In this document: positions 1-10,200 of the stretch, in pieces
Numbering within the stretch: position 1 is the stretch's first letter
Layout of the letters: the number at the start of each line of letters is the position of its first letter
Assembly: GCA_963971405.1 (NCBI GenBank)
Contig: OZ020489.1
Span: 33,823,047 to 33,887,046, forward strand
Length of the DNA stretch: 64,000 nucleotides
Source: Psococerastis gibbosa
Taxonomy: Eukaryota > Arthropoda > Insecta > Psocodea > Psocidae
Direction: 5' to 3'
Translations under genes and position numbers: made by a program
Notes under the pieces: model-generated
The model's input: only the letters and a program-made list of their open reading frames with translations
Told to the model about the DNA's origin: nothing
Database searches by the model: none

Positions 1-130
1 CATTTTAAAATAATACATAATTAAAATAATTGTAAAATATTGAGGCTTATGGATAAAGCAACGCTTTGATATCTTAGCAACTGGTGCTGCCATCTACAAA
101 ATGACTACACAAATGAACCTCATAGACTGA
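1..130 (+). repeat. Dispersed repeat, second copy inverted at 29553-29690
   Basis: Both copies share a stretch running from an AT-rich block through 'tattgaggcttat' and 'caacgctttgatat' to 'ggtgctgccatctacaaaatg', in opposite orientations. No family is recognised and no coding capacity is seen. The left end lies outside the window. Confidence 0.6.
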
Positions 131-440
131 GCTGGTTTCTTGAAAAGTAAAGAGAACGTTTTCCTTTTTTCTTTGAAAGATTTCATACGTTTATTAATGA
201 ACATGCGAAACCATATGTAAGGAATAGAGTAGGGAGTACCCCCTTGGCCCTACGCTGCCTACGGGCCAACTACGGGGGAAACTATTAACGAGATGTGACA
301 AGTGAGACCATGGATCTCCAGTTCTGGATCCACCTGCCTACCGCCATTTTCTGACATATTTAAATCCGTTACATATTTCTAATCCTTTCCTTTGTCCTCG
401 AACGGTCTGTTTTGATGAACATAATCTCATCCGCTTGTCT

Positions 441-1128
441 TTTTGCTTTCCAATTTATACGTAGTATAAGGAAAACTTTGTGATAGTTCAAATTTTCGAT
501 TCCGAGATTTCAACGGATTTACACGTTTTGAGGTCCCAGGAACCCAAAAAAGTGGATTTTACGAAATGTCTGTCTGTTCATCGATTTCCGGGGAAACTAC
601 TCAGTCGATTTTAATGAAATTTGGCATGTACGTTTCAAAAAAAATCATAAATCGAGACAATTTTTTTTTAATTTTGGGGGGGTTTTATTCTCAAAAAACT
701 CCAAAAAAACGTCTAAAATTTTTTTTCTCAAAAACGACTCCAACGATTTCTCTTAAATTCACATATATTGTAGTCGTTAGTAATGTTAATAAAATGCGGG
801 GGGTCGCTTGCCCCTTGATATTTTGCTTCTCGGGGTAAAAAAATAAAAATAACTCATTTCTTATGAAAAATAACTAAAAGGTAATTTTTCTGCGAAACCT
901 TTCTATCGATGATTTCTACTTTCAGCTATGTTTTAGGTGTTAAATTGAGTAACGAAACCGGACAGGTTGCTATCCTAAAAATTACTTGGTTTTGTGATTT
1001 TTTGTGATTTTTTTTAATGACTTACTTAATTACTGTGTTGGTCTGACCTATCTAACTTATTACTCATTTTTTCCATCTACTAATTGATAAATTTGAAAGC
1101 ATGTTGGAGTAAACTCGGACCGGTTCTT
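441..1128 (+). mobile_element. ~830-bp TIR element, copy 1 (slightly deleted)
   Basis: It starts with tttttGCTTTCCAATTTAT and near its right end has the inverse, ATAAATTGGAAAGC (here with one change), followed by a constant tail ending in GGACCGGTTCTT. The tail contains a small CGAGT/ACTCG hairpin. The same order of blocks recurs at 7849, 13544, 30440, 34925, 38108, 47331 and 62489. No transposase is encoded, so this is a non-autonomous DNA-transposon-like family of unknown superfamily. Confidence 0.75.
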
Positions 1129-1194
1129 TAAAAGAAGTGGTTGTTAACTTTTACTGTAAATTACGAATAGGCAATGTTGAGTTCTTCTAAAAAG

Positions 1195-1425
1195 GGATAA
1201 ATAAATTAAATAAATAAATAAGGACTTTTTATTTTTTCTATTACTAAGCCCACCTAGCGAAGATAGGGCTATAAAGCCCTCTCTTACAAACGACTTGGAA
1301 AGCCCGGGACCGCCTGCTTTACATGCCCTCTGAAGCATGGCCAGAAAATGTAGGATGTGTAGGACTCGAACCAACAACCTTTCAGGTGAAAGTCAGAGTC
1401 CGTACCACTACGCTACATGTCTTGA
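1195..1425 (-). repeat. tRNA-derived SINE (SINE-A), - strand
   Basis: Read on the - strand it begins with a tRNA-like head: 'gacatgtagcgtagtggtac', then the box-B-like GGTTCGAGTCC. It continues into a 'ggccatgcttcagagggcat' body and ends in an (ATTT)n tail. Other copies lie near 11127 (+), 15341 (-), 25572 (-), 43912 (-) and 51736 (+). Confidence 0.75.
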
Positions 1426-1726
1426 TATTGCGATTTTCGATACATTCATATTTTACATTATATATATATATTTTTAATTTAAGGTAGAAATTTCACCATT
1501 TTTTTTAAACTGAGGATGGCGTAGCCATGGCCGCAGAGATGTGGCAATAGTCGTATGAAAAGTGCATAAAAAATTCTAACTTAATTCATTAATTTCGTCA
1601 GAATGAGTGGGGCATCATTTGTTTACACATTCGTTTGAAATCTCCACCCGATAGATTATCATTCTGAAATGTCATTAATTTGCAGCCATAGCTAAGTAAA
1701 ATTTGGGTTTACTTTAAAGGAAAATC

Positions 1727-1975
1727 AGGAGAACATGGTGGGACATGATAACGTGCTGAGACTATGCCAGTCAGTCTGAGTGAGTGTCGAGTCCTGGTCA
1801 CCTAATTAATCCTGTGACTTTACTGTGTTCCCCAAGTGGTTCGGAATCCACTATAATCAGGAGGTCTACCCTGTCAGTCAACTCCTCTTCTCCCCGAGGT
1901 GCTCTCCCTTAGGGTGCTAGGCTGACAGGGTTGCTTAAAGCAGAAATGCTGAAAGTAGGCGTTGGAAAACAAACT
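1727..1975 (+). repeat. SINE-B family, 5'-truncated copy
   Basis: It matches the right two-thirds of the ~350-bp repeat best seen at 57430-57777. Shared blocks are 'aacatggtgggacatgataac', 'agtggttcggaatccac' and the end 'gctgaaag.aggcgttgga' followed by an A/C-rich tail. Confidence 0.7.
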
Positions 1976-2057
1976 TTAAAGGAAAATAGATCATTCTCAT
2001 TTCGTCAAACCCCACAACTCCTAATGCAATTTTAACTTAATAAATCTGGTTTAACAG

Positions 2058-2345
2058 GAGGAAGGGGAAGACGATCCCAAAGAGCCGGCACCCTCTGCAC
2101 CGATTGAAGAGACCAAAATGATAGAAGAGGCATTGTGCGGTGTCGCCTCAAGACTAGGCGACGAATGGCTCAAGCTTGCCGCCAAATTGGGCTACAAATC
2201 CCATTCCACGGCTCTGGAAATGCTCAAGACATGGTCCGCAGATGATGAGGATGCTACGCCGGAAAACTTAGCTTATATTCTGGAGGGGTTGGAGCTGCTG
2301 GAAGCTGCCGAGTATCTTAAAGCTAATTGGTGCAAAACCACGTAA
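2058..2345 (+). CDS. Last coding exon of a death-domain-like protein (5' part outside window)
   Basis: The exon follows a clear acceptor (ttaacag at 2051-2057) and reads in phase 0 for 95 residues to a TAA. An acidic, proline-rich linker (EEGEDDPKEPAPSAP) leads into a helical C terminus with LGDEWLKLAAKLG, then ATPENL and ILEGLELLEAAEYL. Trp and the spaced Leu/Ala residues match helix 1 and helices 5-6 of the death-domain fold. The segment between the first and last helices is about a dozen residues shorter than in most death domains. Proteins that end in such a domain include THOC1 (which I recall also having ATPENL), NF-kB precursors, UNC5 and ankyrins; I cannot decide among them from 95 residues. 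The coding call is firm. The fold is probable and the identity open. The gene converges with the - strand gene ending at 2893. Confidence 0.7.
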   Translation, partial: EEGEDDPKEPAPSAPIEETKMIEEALCGVASRLGDEWLKLAAKLGYKSHSTALEMLKTWSADDEDATPENLAYILEGLELLEAAEYLKANWCKTT

Positions 2346-2892
2346 ATTCTTAAGTTTTCTTTAAATATACATCCATTAGTAATAAGGAAAATAACCCTGA
2401 TTTTACTGTGAATTTTCATTAAGGTCTCAAAAACCTGTTCTATGTTATAATAATCTATGAAAAATGTTTTTTCTCTTGTGAAACATCTCCGAGTTCCTAT
2501 ATTTTTAAAATACAGTTTAAGAGTTCATTTCTGAACAGGCAGGATCCAGCTTTGCCATAAGTTGCTCTAGCAAGCATGTTTGGTTAATTCTGGGTTAAAT
2601 GTCAATTTCTGCCTTTTTGAAACTCCACAAGCTCTAATTTTAGAGTAAAATTACAGTACCGTATTTCAAAGAAGTGTTGTTTCAGTTTAAATTAGACTGC
2701 TAGTTAATCTCAGCTAATTGATATTAGTCACTCGTACCTAATTCTGTTTTGGGGGAATTGGAATAGGCTCTATAATTTGCAAAGTTAGCCACAAACTAAC
2801 ATACAGGCTTCGCGAACAAATGCGGAAAGTAAAGAAATAAAAAAAAAATCTGTATTACAAAGTACAATTGCAACCGAATTGAACAGAATATT
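2346..2892. other. Intergenic spacer between two convergent 3' ends
   Basis: These 547 bp separate the stop codons of the + strand death-domain gene and the - strand OFD1-like gene. The sequence is AT-rich. I see no canonical AATAAA for either gene close to its stop, no repeat copy and no ORF of interest. Confidence 0.6.
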
Positions 2893-4239
2893 TCAATATC
2901 TCCAAACTCCACTAGAGGAAGAATGGGAAGGCGAATTTCTACCTGGAGATATTTGTCCTTCTGAAACATCTGAATCTTGAAGTGCTTGCTGGAGCAAAGC
3001 AGGTGATTTTCTAAAGATCTTAGTATTTCGAGGAGAGAGCTTGGGTATGTTACTTTTTAATGAAATCACTTTTTTACTATCATGACTTTTCACTGTCTTG
3101 GTATTTGTATTGTTCTTTTCTGCTACAATACTCTTTTGAGAACTTCCGTCGCTTTCTTCAGATTTGCTATTGGCTGCCAATTCTGGAGTTTCCTTTAGTA
3201 AATTTAACAATTTAGAAAATAATGGGTCAGTTTTCTCCTGTTCCACTTCCAGATCAACTGTTACATTCTTGTTACTTGCTTTGCCCCCTTCAACAACAAT
3301 AGTTTCTGCAGCATTTGTAACCAATTTCCCTGCACTATTTCCTGATGGACTGTCTCCTTTTCTATTGTCTACCACCTCTGCAGTGTCTTTGACTATATTC
3401 AACAATTTGAAAAATGACTGCTCGATATTGCCTTGTGCTAATTCCTCATCAGGTTGATTAGTTTTTGCATTCATACTACTCGTTTCTATTGCACTATTTT
3501 TCGTTGAATTTACCGGATTCCCGTCGTTTTTAGCTTTAGTTTTGCTAGTCGCTCTTTTAGTTTCCACCTCTTTAGGATTGATTTTCTCATTCGAGTTAGT
3601 TGCTTTACTCCTTTCAATTGTAGAATCTTTCTTTGCAATTACTGAGTTCTCGTCCATCATCTCAGGAATTTCCTTAAGCGCCATGCTGAAAGATTTACGA
3701 ATCGGTAATTCAATTTTTTTTTCGGTCCCATTTCGGTCTATTGGTTTATTTCCACCAGCTTCGTTACTTCTTTCTTTTCGAGTATTTTTTTTGGAAAGTA
3801 CCGGGCTCCGGTTGCATTTTGCTGATTTTTCATCTTCGCTATTGTTAGTTGCTTCTGTAGTTTCCCAGAAGATCATGCTGGGGGACTTAAGTAAGGATCG
3901 TTCCATATTATCCTGTTCGTGGGTTACCTTGGTTCCAATGTTTTTGCAATCTATTTGAGATTCTGCCGCATCAGCGGTACGGACGGATTCTAAAATACGC
4001 TCCAGCCCTTGCATTGAATGGATGTCTCTTACTCCTGTCGGTTTTTCGTCTGTTCTATTTACAATTTTATCCAAAAATGGTAGATTAGGTACAGCTATGG
4101 TCAAAGTATGGCATGCTGTGGACGTACTTGCAACATCACCTTGACCGAACATTTCGTTGTAGAAGCTGCGACGGGGTGAATTGAGATGGTGTAATTCTGG
4201 GCATGGCTGAATGCCTTCGTGTAGGTTGGGAAAGGATAC
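2893..4239 (-). CDS. Exon 11 (last) of the OFD1-like gene: low-complexity tail with internal repeats
   Basis: It encodes residues about 717-1164 and the stop. It starts in phase 0 after a good acceptor (tgtttcag on the - strand), so the Met that opens the raw frame at 4248 is intronic. The tail is rich in Ser, Lys, Asn and Glu and looks disordered. Four degenerate repeats share a hydrophobic heptad-like core followed by a charged stretch: SLLKSPSMIFWETTE, SFSMALKEIPEMMDE, SFFKLLNIVKDTAEV and PLFSKLLNLLKETPEL. It ends in a Ser-rich SPSHSSSSGVWRY. Confidence 0.8.
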   Translation of the reverse strand, partial: VSFPNLHEGIQPCPELHHLNSPRRSFYNEMFGQGDVASTSTACHTLTIAVPNLPFLDKIVNRTDEKPTGVRDIHSMQGLERILESVRTADAAESQIDCKNIGTKVTHEQDNMERSLLKSPSMIFWETTEATNNSEDEKSAKCNRSPVLSKKNTRKERSNEAGGNKPIDRNGTEKKIELPIRKSFSMALKEIPEMMDENSVIAKKDSTIERSKATNSNEKINPKEVETKRATSKTKAKNDGNPVNSTKNSAIETSSMNAKTNQPDEELAQGNIEQSFFKLLNIVKDTAEVVDNRKGDSPSGNSAGKLVTNAAETIVVEGGKASNKNVTVDLEVEQEKTDPLFSKLLNLLKETPELAANSKSEESDGSSQKSIVAEKNNTNTKTVKSHDSKKVISLKSNIPKLSPRNTKIFRKSPALLQQALQDSDVSEGQISPGRNSPSHSSSSGVWRY

Positions 4240-7200
4240 CTGAAACAAGAACAGTTTTTAATATTTTACACTCACTGGATTTTTTATTACGCAATTTACA
4301 ACCGGCATTCAGTAATTTCGCCCAAAATATTGAGCATAGTTTGTAATTTTCCAATATAAACGATATTTTCGTCGATAATAGGGGTATTCACTGCGTTTGG
4401 TTTTCCCTAAGGGAAAGTCGGAATAGAACTCCAGTTTTTCTACGTAGAAAAATGATTGCCATGGAAACGTGTATCTCAACGTTTCCGACTTAACCTAACT
4501 TACCTCCAAAGTTTCTTTGCCTTCGGCTATTAACTTATGAACATCTGCTGTAGTCTACCACTTGCCATATGATTCCCTTTTTTAGTGATTTCTGTCGCAG
4601 AGCTCATTTTTTTTAAATTAAATAAAAATAAAAACCAAAATTCAAATGCAAACAACAACAAATATGGCCGTTTGGTGTTTTCGATTCCCCAAGCTCAGTT
4701 TACCCAACCAAGTAGTAGAAAAACTGGAGTTCTATTCCTACTTTCCCTTAGGGAAAGCCAAACGCAATGCATACCCCTAGAGCAACAATTCAGTTAGAAA
4801 ATAATAATAATGACCCGTAATTCCCAATTATTTTTTAAAATAACATCCGAAAGCGTATGCTTGCACTTTTTTACTGTCTATTTACTCTCTAATACCAATA
4901 CCATTGGATATGCACAAGGTTCTATGCACGTTCATTAATTTCTTAAAAGCGAGCAGAACTTAATATTAAAATTATTAATTGAGGGGAATCTTTCCAAATT
5001 TTTGATAAGCAATTTAATGAATTTCTTTTCCAAGGCCCTTTATATTGACAAAAATGTTCTTTGAAGACCTCATAAAATACAATAGAAACTGTGATAATAC
5101 ACAATAGATTATGTCAAGTGTACTATCGCTAATCTGGGCAATCCGTTGTCCAGTGCCCTCCTGATCGCAGTTTGCCACACATCATCGAATCATACACACA
5201 CAATAAAGACAACCAACACCGGAAAACTGCAAACCAGAAAGCGCGTTTACCCACATGGGTCTGGCGCTTAAAATAAAATAAAAAATAAAATAAACTATCG
5301 TTAATCTATAAAATTCGATAAAGCAAGTTCTATTTCTAAAATACGTCGCCTGCTTCTTCCTTTCAGATTAACAATAGTTCATGCCATATCAGGAAATTTA
5401 TATGGTGTTTTATCAAAGTTGACAATGTTGTCATGATTCAGCAGCCTGATCATGGCGATTATAATACCGGTATTTATTTAATCCCCTGGTATTAAAAATG
5501 TATACAAGATAATTTTATAATGGAAAGTGCTATTCAAAATTTGTTTGTTAACATTATTAATACCAGGGGATTTAATAAATACCGGTATTATAATCGCCAT
5601 GATCAGGCTGCAGGAAGTTTTCAAATACAGATTTACCAATATAGGGATCTCATGGTAAAAATATAAAATTGTTATTTCTTAGAACAGTTATACGTTATAC
5701 AATAGTATTATAACAATAACGTTAAACTGTACTAAAATTTGTATCTTTTACCATAAGTGACCGTAAATTTTACAAAGTTACTAAGGAGACTATTATACAA
5801 TATATATATATATATTATAATATAATATATATATATAATATATATATATAATATATATACAATATAGGGATAGCGGGACGAGAAATTAATTAATTAACGT
5901 CATGTTAATGGTTTTTAAAATTATTTGGAGAGATCCCCATTTCGTTAAGGAGCATTTCATGTTCATCCTTGTGGTTAAGTCTGGGAGACTTGTAATCGAA
6001 ATAAAAAAGTAAAGACAAAAACAAGGATTACAATGGAATTTTAGTTTTTTATTTAGTTTTTGATCTGTTGATTTATATTCATTCTCCTTGACTATACCAC
6101 GAGTATCAATCTTTGGTGTAGCTCAGGAAATGTCTTGGAGCCGGCAAAAAAAATTGCAATTAAAAAGTCATAACTGCAATCAAATTTAATAGAAAATGGT
6201 AAAAAATGGCGGGATGACAGCAGACGTATTAACTATTTACGATGGGTGTGAATGGTTCGGAAGGGCATCCTGTAACGATGTGGCACTCCACGCATTTCTA
6301 CTGTTCTCTCACTATCACTTATAGTTCCATTAGCACTTTCAATACCCGTTTGTCTAAATTGCCCTTGTTTATCCCTACTCTTCCGAACATGGATATTGGT
6401 TTCATCTGGAGGTTGAAATCTGATTTCATCGGGCATTCTAAGACGGTATGGGACTCCTTGCTTAACACCAGTCCTTCGAGTATTAGTAATGGTTTCGCGT
6501 GGAGCTTCTAAACAGATTTGATAATTGTCGGAGCTGCGACTCCTCCCACTCCCAGTTTGCCAGAATTCCTAGAAATACGACACACCAAGTAAAAGTTTGT
6601 TTGTTTACCAACGCCTGCTTTCAGCATTTCTGCTTTTTAAGCAACCCTGTCAGTTTCGCGGGGGGAGTGAGTCTTGTTTCTTTAACTTGAGGTACCCTAA
6701 GGGCAGGCTCCTTCACCTCAGTGAGAAGGGGAGTGGATTGACAGGATGGACCTCCTGACTATAGTGGGTTCCGAACCACTTGGGGAACATAGTCAAGCCT
6801 CACGATTAATTCGGAGGGTAACAGGACCCGCTCTTAGACTGACTGCCAGTCTCAGCGAGTTATCATGTCCCACCATGTTCCCATGCATGTTCCCATGCAT
6901 GTTCCATGTTGTGTAGACTACTAAGTTTGATGCTTTTTGGAACAGACTCTGTTCTGGTGGATTCAACTTGGTATGGCCGTTGTCAAAGTGGGTGATAGTG
7001 CTTGTCGTAACAAGTTTTCGAAATTCCAAGCATGAAACAATAGTCTACAGAGACAAACCTAGGACTCTCTGCCATTCATTGGGTTGAATCCCTTTATGTG
7101 CTGGAGTGCCCTGGTATTCTTAACGATCAATAACTTTTTAAAATTTCAGAACGGTAGCTGTATGAAAGAAAAGCCGTTTTGGAGCTACCTCTGGCTCGTC

Positions 7201-10200
7201 ATATTTTCTTTGAACTGATAGATTGAAATCCCACAAGAATTCTGCAAACTAAACAAGTGGGAGAGGAGGAGGGAGCAGTTATTTCCAACGGTTTTTAAGA
7301 CTAATGCCTTTAAAGGCATTTTGTTTGTTACCTATGTAGAGGTAGTTGCATGACAGCTTGCAGCCCTACCATATGGGAAGCAGATTAATAAATATTATGC
7401 CGTTAACAACAGTGACCGTAGCTTCACTTCTGGAAAGTTTGTAACAGTCCAACGCCTAGTTTATGAACTTCCGCAAGCTTGCCCCAATCAATTCAACCTG
7501 TCCGTAATGTCAATAGGCGGGGATTCCACCAACGTCAATAGTGATATTAAATGTTTTTTGACGTGGTAGCAGACATTTTTAGACAGTCTAAAACTGTCTG
7601 CTACCACGTCAAAAAACCTTTAATATCACTATTGACGTTGGTGGAATCCCCGCCATAGCAGTAGCAATTATTGCAGTTGCCGTCTATATACACTTTTATT
7701 TTACGAAAGCTCCAGTTTGAAGTTGTTCGATAACGATAATGACGAACGATAATTAACATTTATGTAACGCTTATCTTGTTATTATTTTTAATAATATTAT
7801 TGAATGAATCGGCCGGCGTAGGCTAACTACGCCAGCCGATTCAATAATAAGAACCGGTCCGCGTTTACTCGAACATGCTTTCCAATTTATCAATTAGTAG
7901 AAAGAGATTATGAGTTATTTCATAGTAAATAATTTAATAATGGTACAGTACGGTACGGTATATTGGAGCGTGAATTTTATATGATTTCTTCAAAAAATAA
8001 TTTTTTGCACAAAAACAAATACTTTTTTGGGAAAGCAACCTGTTCGGTTTTGTTACACTACTTAACGCATAAAACATATCTGAAGAAAAATAATTTTTTA
8101 GTAATTTTTCATTAAAATTTAATTATTTTTATTTTTTTACCCTCAGAAGCAAACTATCAAATGTTTTAAGACGTTTTTTTTTAGTTTTTTGAGAATAAAA
8201 CCCCCCTGAATTGAGTTAGCCCAAAATAAAAAAAAATAGTCCCGAGGCATGATTTTTGTGAACCTACATGCTGAATTGCATCCAAATCCACTGAGTAGTT
8301 TGCCCGGAGATCGATGAACGGACAGATCAACAGACAGACATTTCGTAAAAACCACTTTTTTGGGTTCCTGGGACCTCAAAACGTGTAAATACGTTGAAAT
8401 CTCGGAATCGAAAATTTACCATCACCATCACAAAGCATTCCTTATACTACGTATAAATTGGAAAGCAACAAGAACATTAATAGTAATAAGACAAGCGTCA
8501 CTTAAATTTTAAGTATAAGTCGTCGGATCGGGCCGAAGAACAACTTTAAACTGGAGCTTTCGTAAAATAAAAGTGAAGATAAACTGTAATAATTGCTTCG
8601 GCTATTGACATTATGGACAGGTTGTATTGATTGTGGCAAGCTAGCGGAAGTTCATAAACCAGGCGTTGGACTGTGACAAACTTTCCAGAATCGAAGCTAC
8701 GGCCACTGTTGTTAACGACACAATACTTGCTAACCTGTTTCCATATGGTAGGTGCCCATTCCATTGACCGGCTAGGGCTATTTCCAAAAACGGTACGTGG
8801 TAGCAGACATTCAAGACTTAGGTGGCGTTTCCACCGCCCTCGCATTGCAGAATTGACGGAAATGTTCATTTTCCTCTATGCCATAGTTAAAATTGATCAA
8901 TGATCATACAGTAAAATCACAAACAAACTAAAATTAAAAAATGGCGTCATGGGATATGTTAAGTACACACATTTTAATAGATTTCTATAAAAAGAAAAAT
9001 TCTAATTTCCGTCAATGTCATTTGCATTCTGCAATGCGAGATCGGTGAAAACGCAACCTAAGTCTTGAATGTCTGCTACCACGTCACTGTTTTTGGAAAT
9101 AGCCCTAGCCGGTCAATGGAATGGGCGGCGTAAGGCTGCAACCACATCTGCATAGATAACAAACTATGCCATTAAGGTTTGTTGGCTCACCTGCGTAGCA
9201 AGATTGTCCTTGTAAGGATGAGTCTGTAGATATTTTAAGTAATTAAGCGCTGTATGCGGTGCTGCTCCCTCATCACACGAATCACTGGTATCGTCGTCGA
9301 AACTGTCCTTATAAGCTTCAAATTCCGCCTTAACACGACGGCCCTCTTCGCGAAGCTGTGACAGTCTGTGAAAATTAAAATAATAGGAATGGACAAATAA
9401 CAAATAACGTGGTTAAAATTATGATACAGCAGGATCTGGGCTGATGGGTATTGTTCTGAAAGCGTACTTAGGCGGGGATTCCACCAACGTCAATAGTGAT
9501 ATTAAATGTTTTTTGACGTGGTAGCAGACAGTTTTAGACTGTCTAAAAATGTCTGCTACCACGTCAAAAAACATTTAATATCACTATTGACGTTGGTGGA
9601 ATCCCCGCCTTACACACGCCCCGCAATATCTGCGGTTGCCATCTTCAGTCTTACTTCGTAGATAGACACATCAATTGTATCTCGGAGGCGCTGTCAGGAT
9701 AAATACAAGAAACTGGTCACCGATGGCTACCACCAAGTATATGGTCTTTTGTTTCTTTATGTTCTTTATGTAGAAGTCTGTAACGAACCTTTTTGAACAA
9801 CCTTTCCCATCCACGGCTTCAGAGGCACTTGACGTCGACGCCGAGTGAATAGGTGACCTTGATCGTTCCGACCGCGACATTCTTGTTGATGAATTATTCT
9901 GGATACGAAGAAATTGACATTTATAACGGAATCAATGAAAAAACTATCCTATTTTATTGGCTAGTCCAACTACACCAGTTGATTGATATACATAGGGAAC
10001 AGTTGCACAGGATGTACAGGTAATACAATTACTGCATTGAAAGATTGTATTGTAAAGATTGTCCTTTTGGGCAAATACCGCTTCAAGCACCTACTACTAT
10101 AGATTTACTTGTATAATCAGGGAACCCTTTCCTAAAATGGACTTTTTTTAATGTAACTAATTTTAAGAAATCGTTGATCAGGTCAAACCAGAACAAAATT

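Larger units (their letters stand above)
1..2057. other. Flank/intron left of the death-domain exon, filled with repeats
   Basis: No coding exon is visible here. The stretch holds a repeat also found inverted near 29.55-29.69 kb (1-130), an ~830-bp TIR element copy (441-1128), a tRNA-derived SINE on the - strand (1195-1425) and part of a second SINE family (1727-1975). It probably belongs to the last intron of the gene that ends at 2345, because a good 3' splice site sits at its right end. Confidence 0.6.
7314..9171. mobile_element. Long inverted-repeat element (TTAA target) broken up by nested insertions
   Basis: The two arms, 7314 to about 7735 and about 8530-9171, are inverted copies of each other. 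They share blocks such as 'gtaacagtccaacgcctag' and 'cgaaagctccagtttgaa'. TTAA lies at 7310-7313 and 9172-9175, pointing to a TTAA-target group such as Kolobok. Each arm was hit by a foldback element (7516-7654 and 8751-9129). The centre holds pieces of a third inverted-repeat element and an inverted copy of the ~830-bp TIR element (7849-8468). The right end lies only 20 bp from the exon 10 donor of the OFD1-like gene. Confidence 0.65.
4240..9190. other. Last intron of the OFD1-like gene, repeat-filled
   Basis: It holds an inverted-repeat MITE (4381-4777), a CWG-type MITE (5442-5610), an (AT)n tract (about 5797-5864), a - strand SINE-B copy (about 6608-6981) and a nested element cluster (7314-9171). 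The remaining sequence (4790-5430, 5870-6600, 7000-7300) is AT-rich with nothing recognised. Confidence 0.7.

Noticed and set aside
3164-3958. Two open + strand frames (97 and 138 codons) opposite the last exon of the OFD1-like gene
   Set aside because: They are antisense shadows of a strongly supported exon, with low-complexity Ser/Leu content and no independent motif.
9671-9788. Extension of exon 9 of the OFD1-like gene to the in-frame stop at 9671
   Set aside because: The phase and the donor AG|GTTCGT at 9788 allow a perfect join to exon 10, and the extension (KNIKKQKTIYLVV) has no resemblance to the rest.
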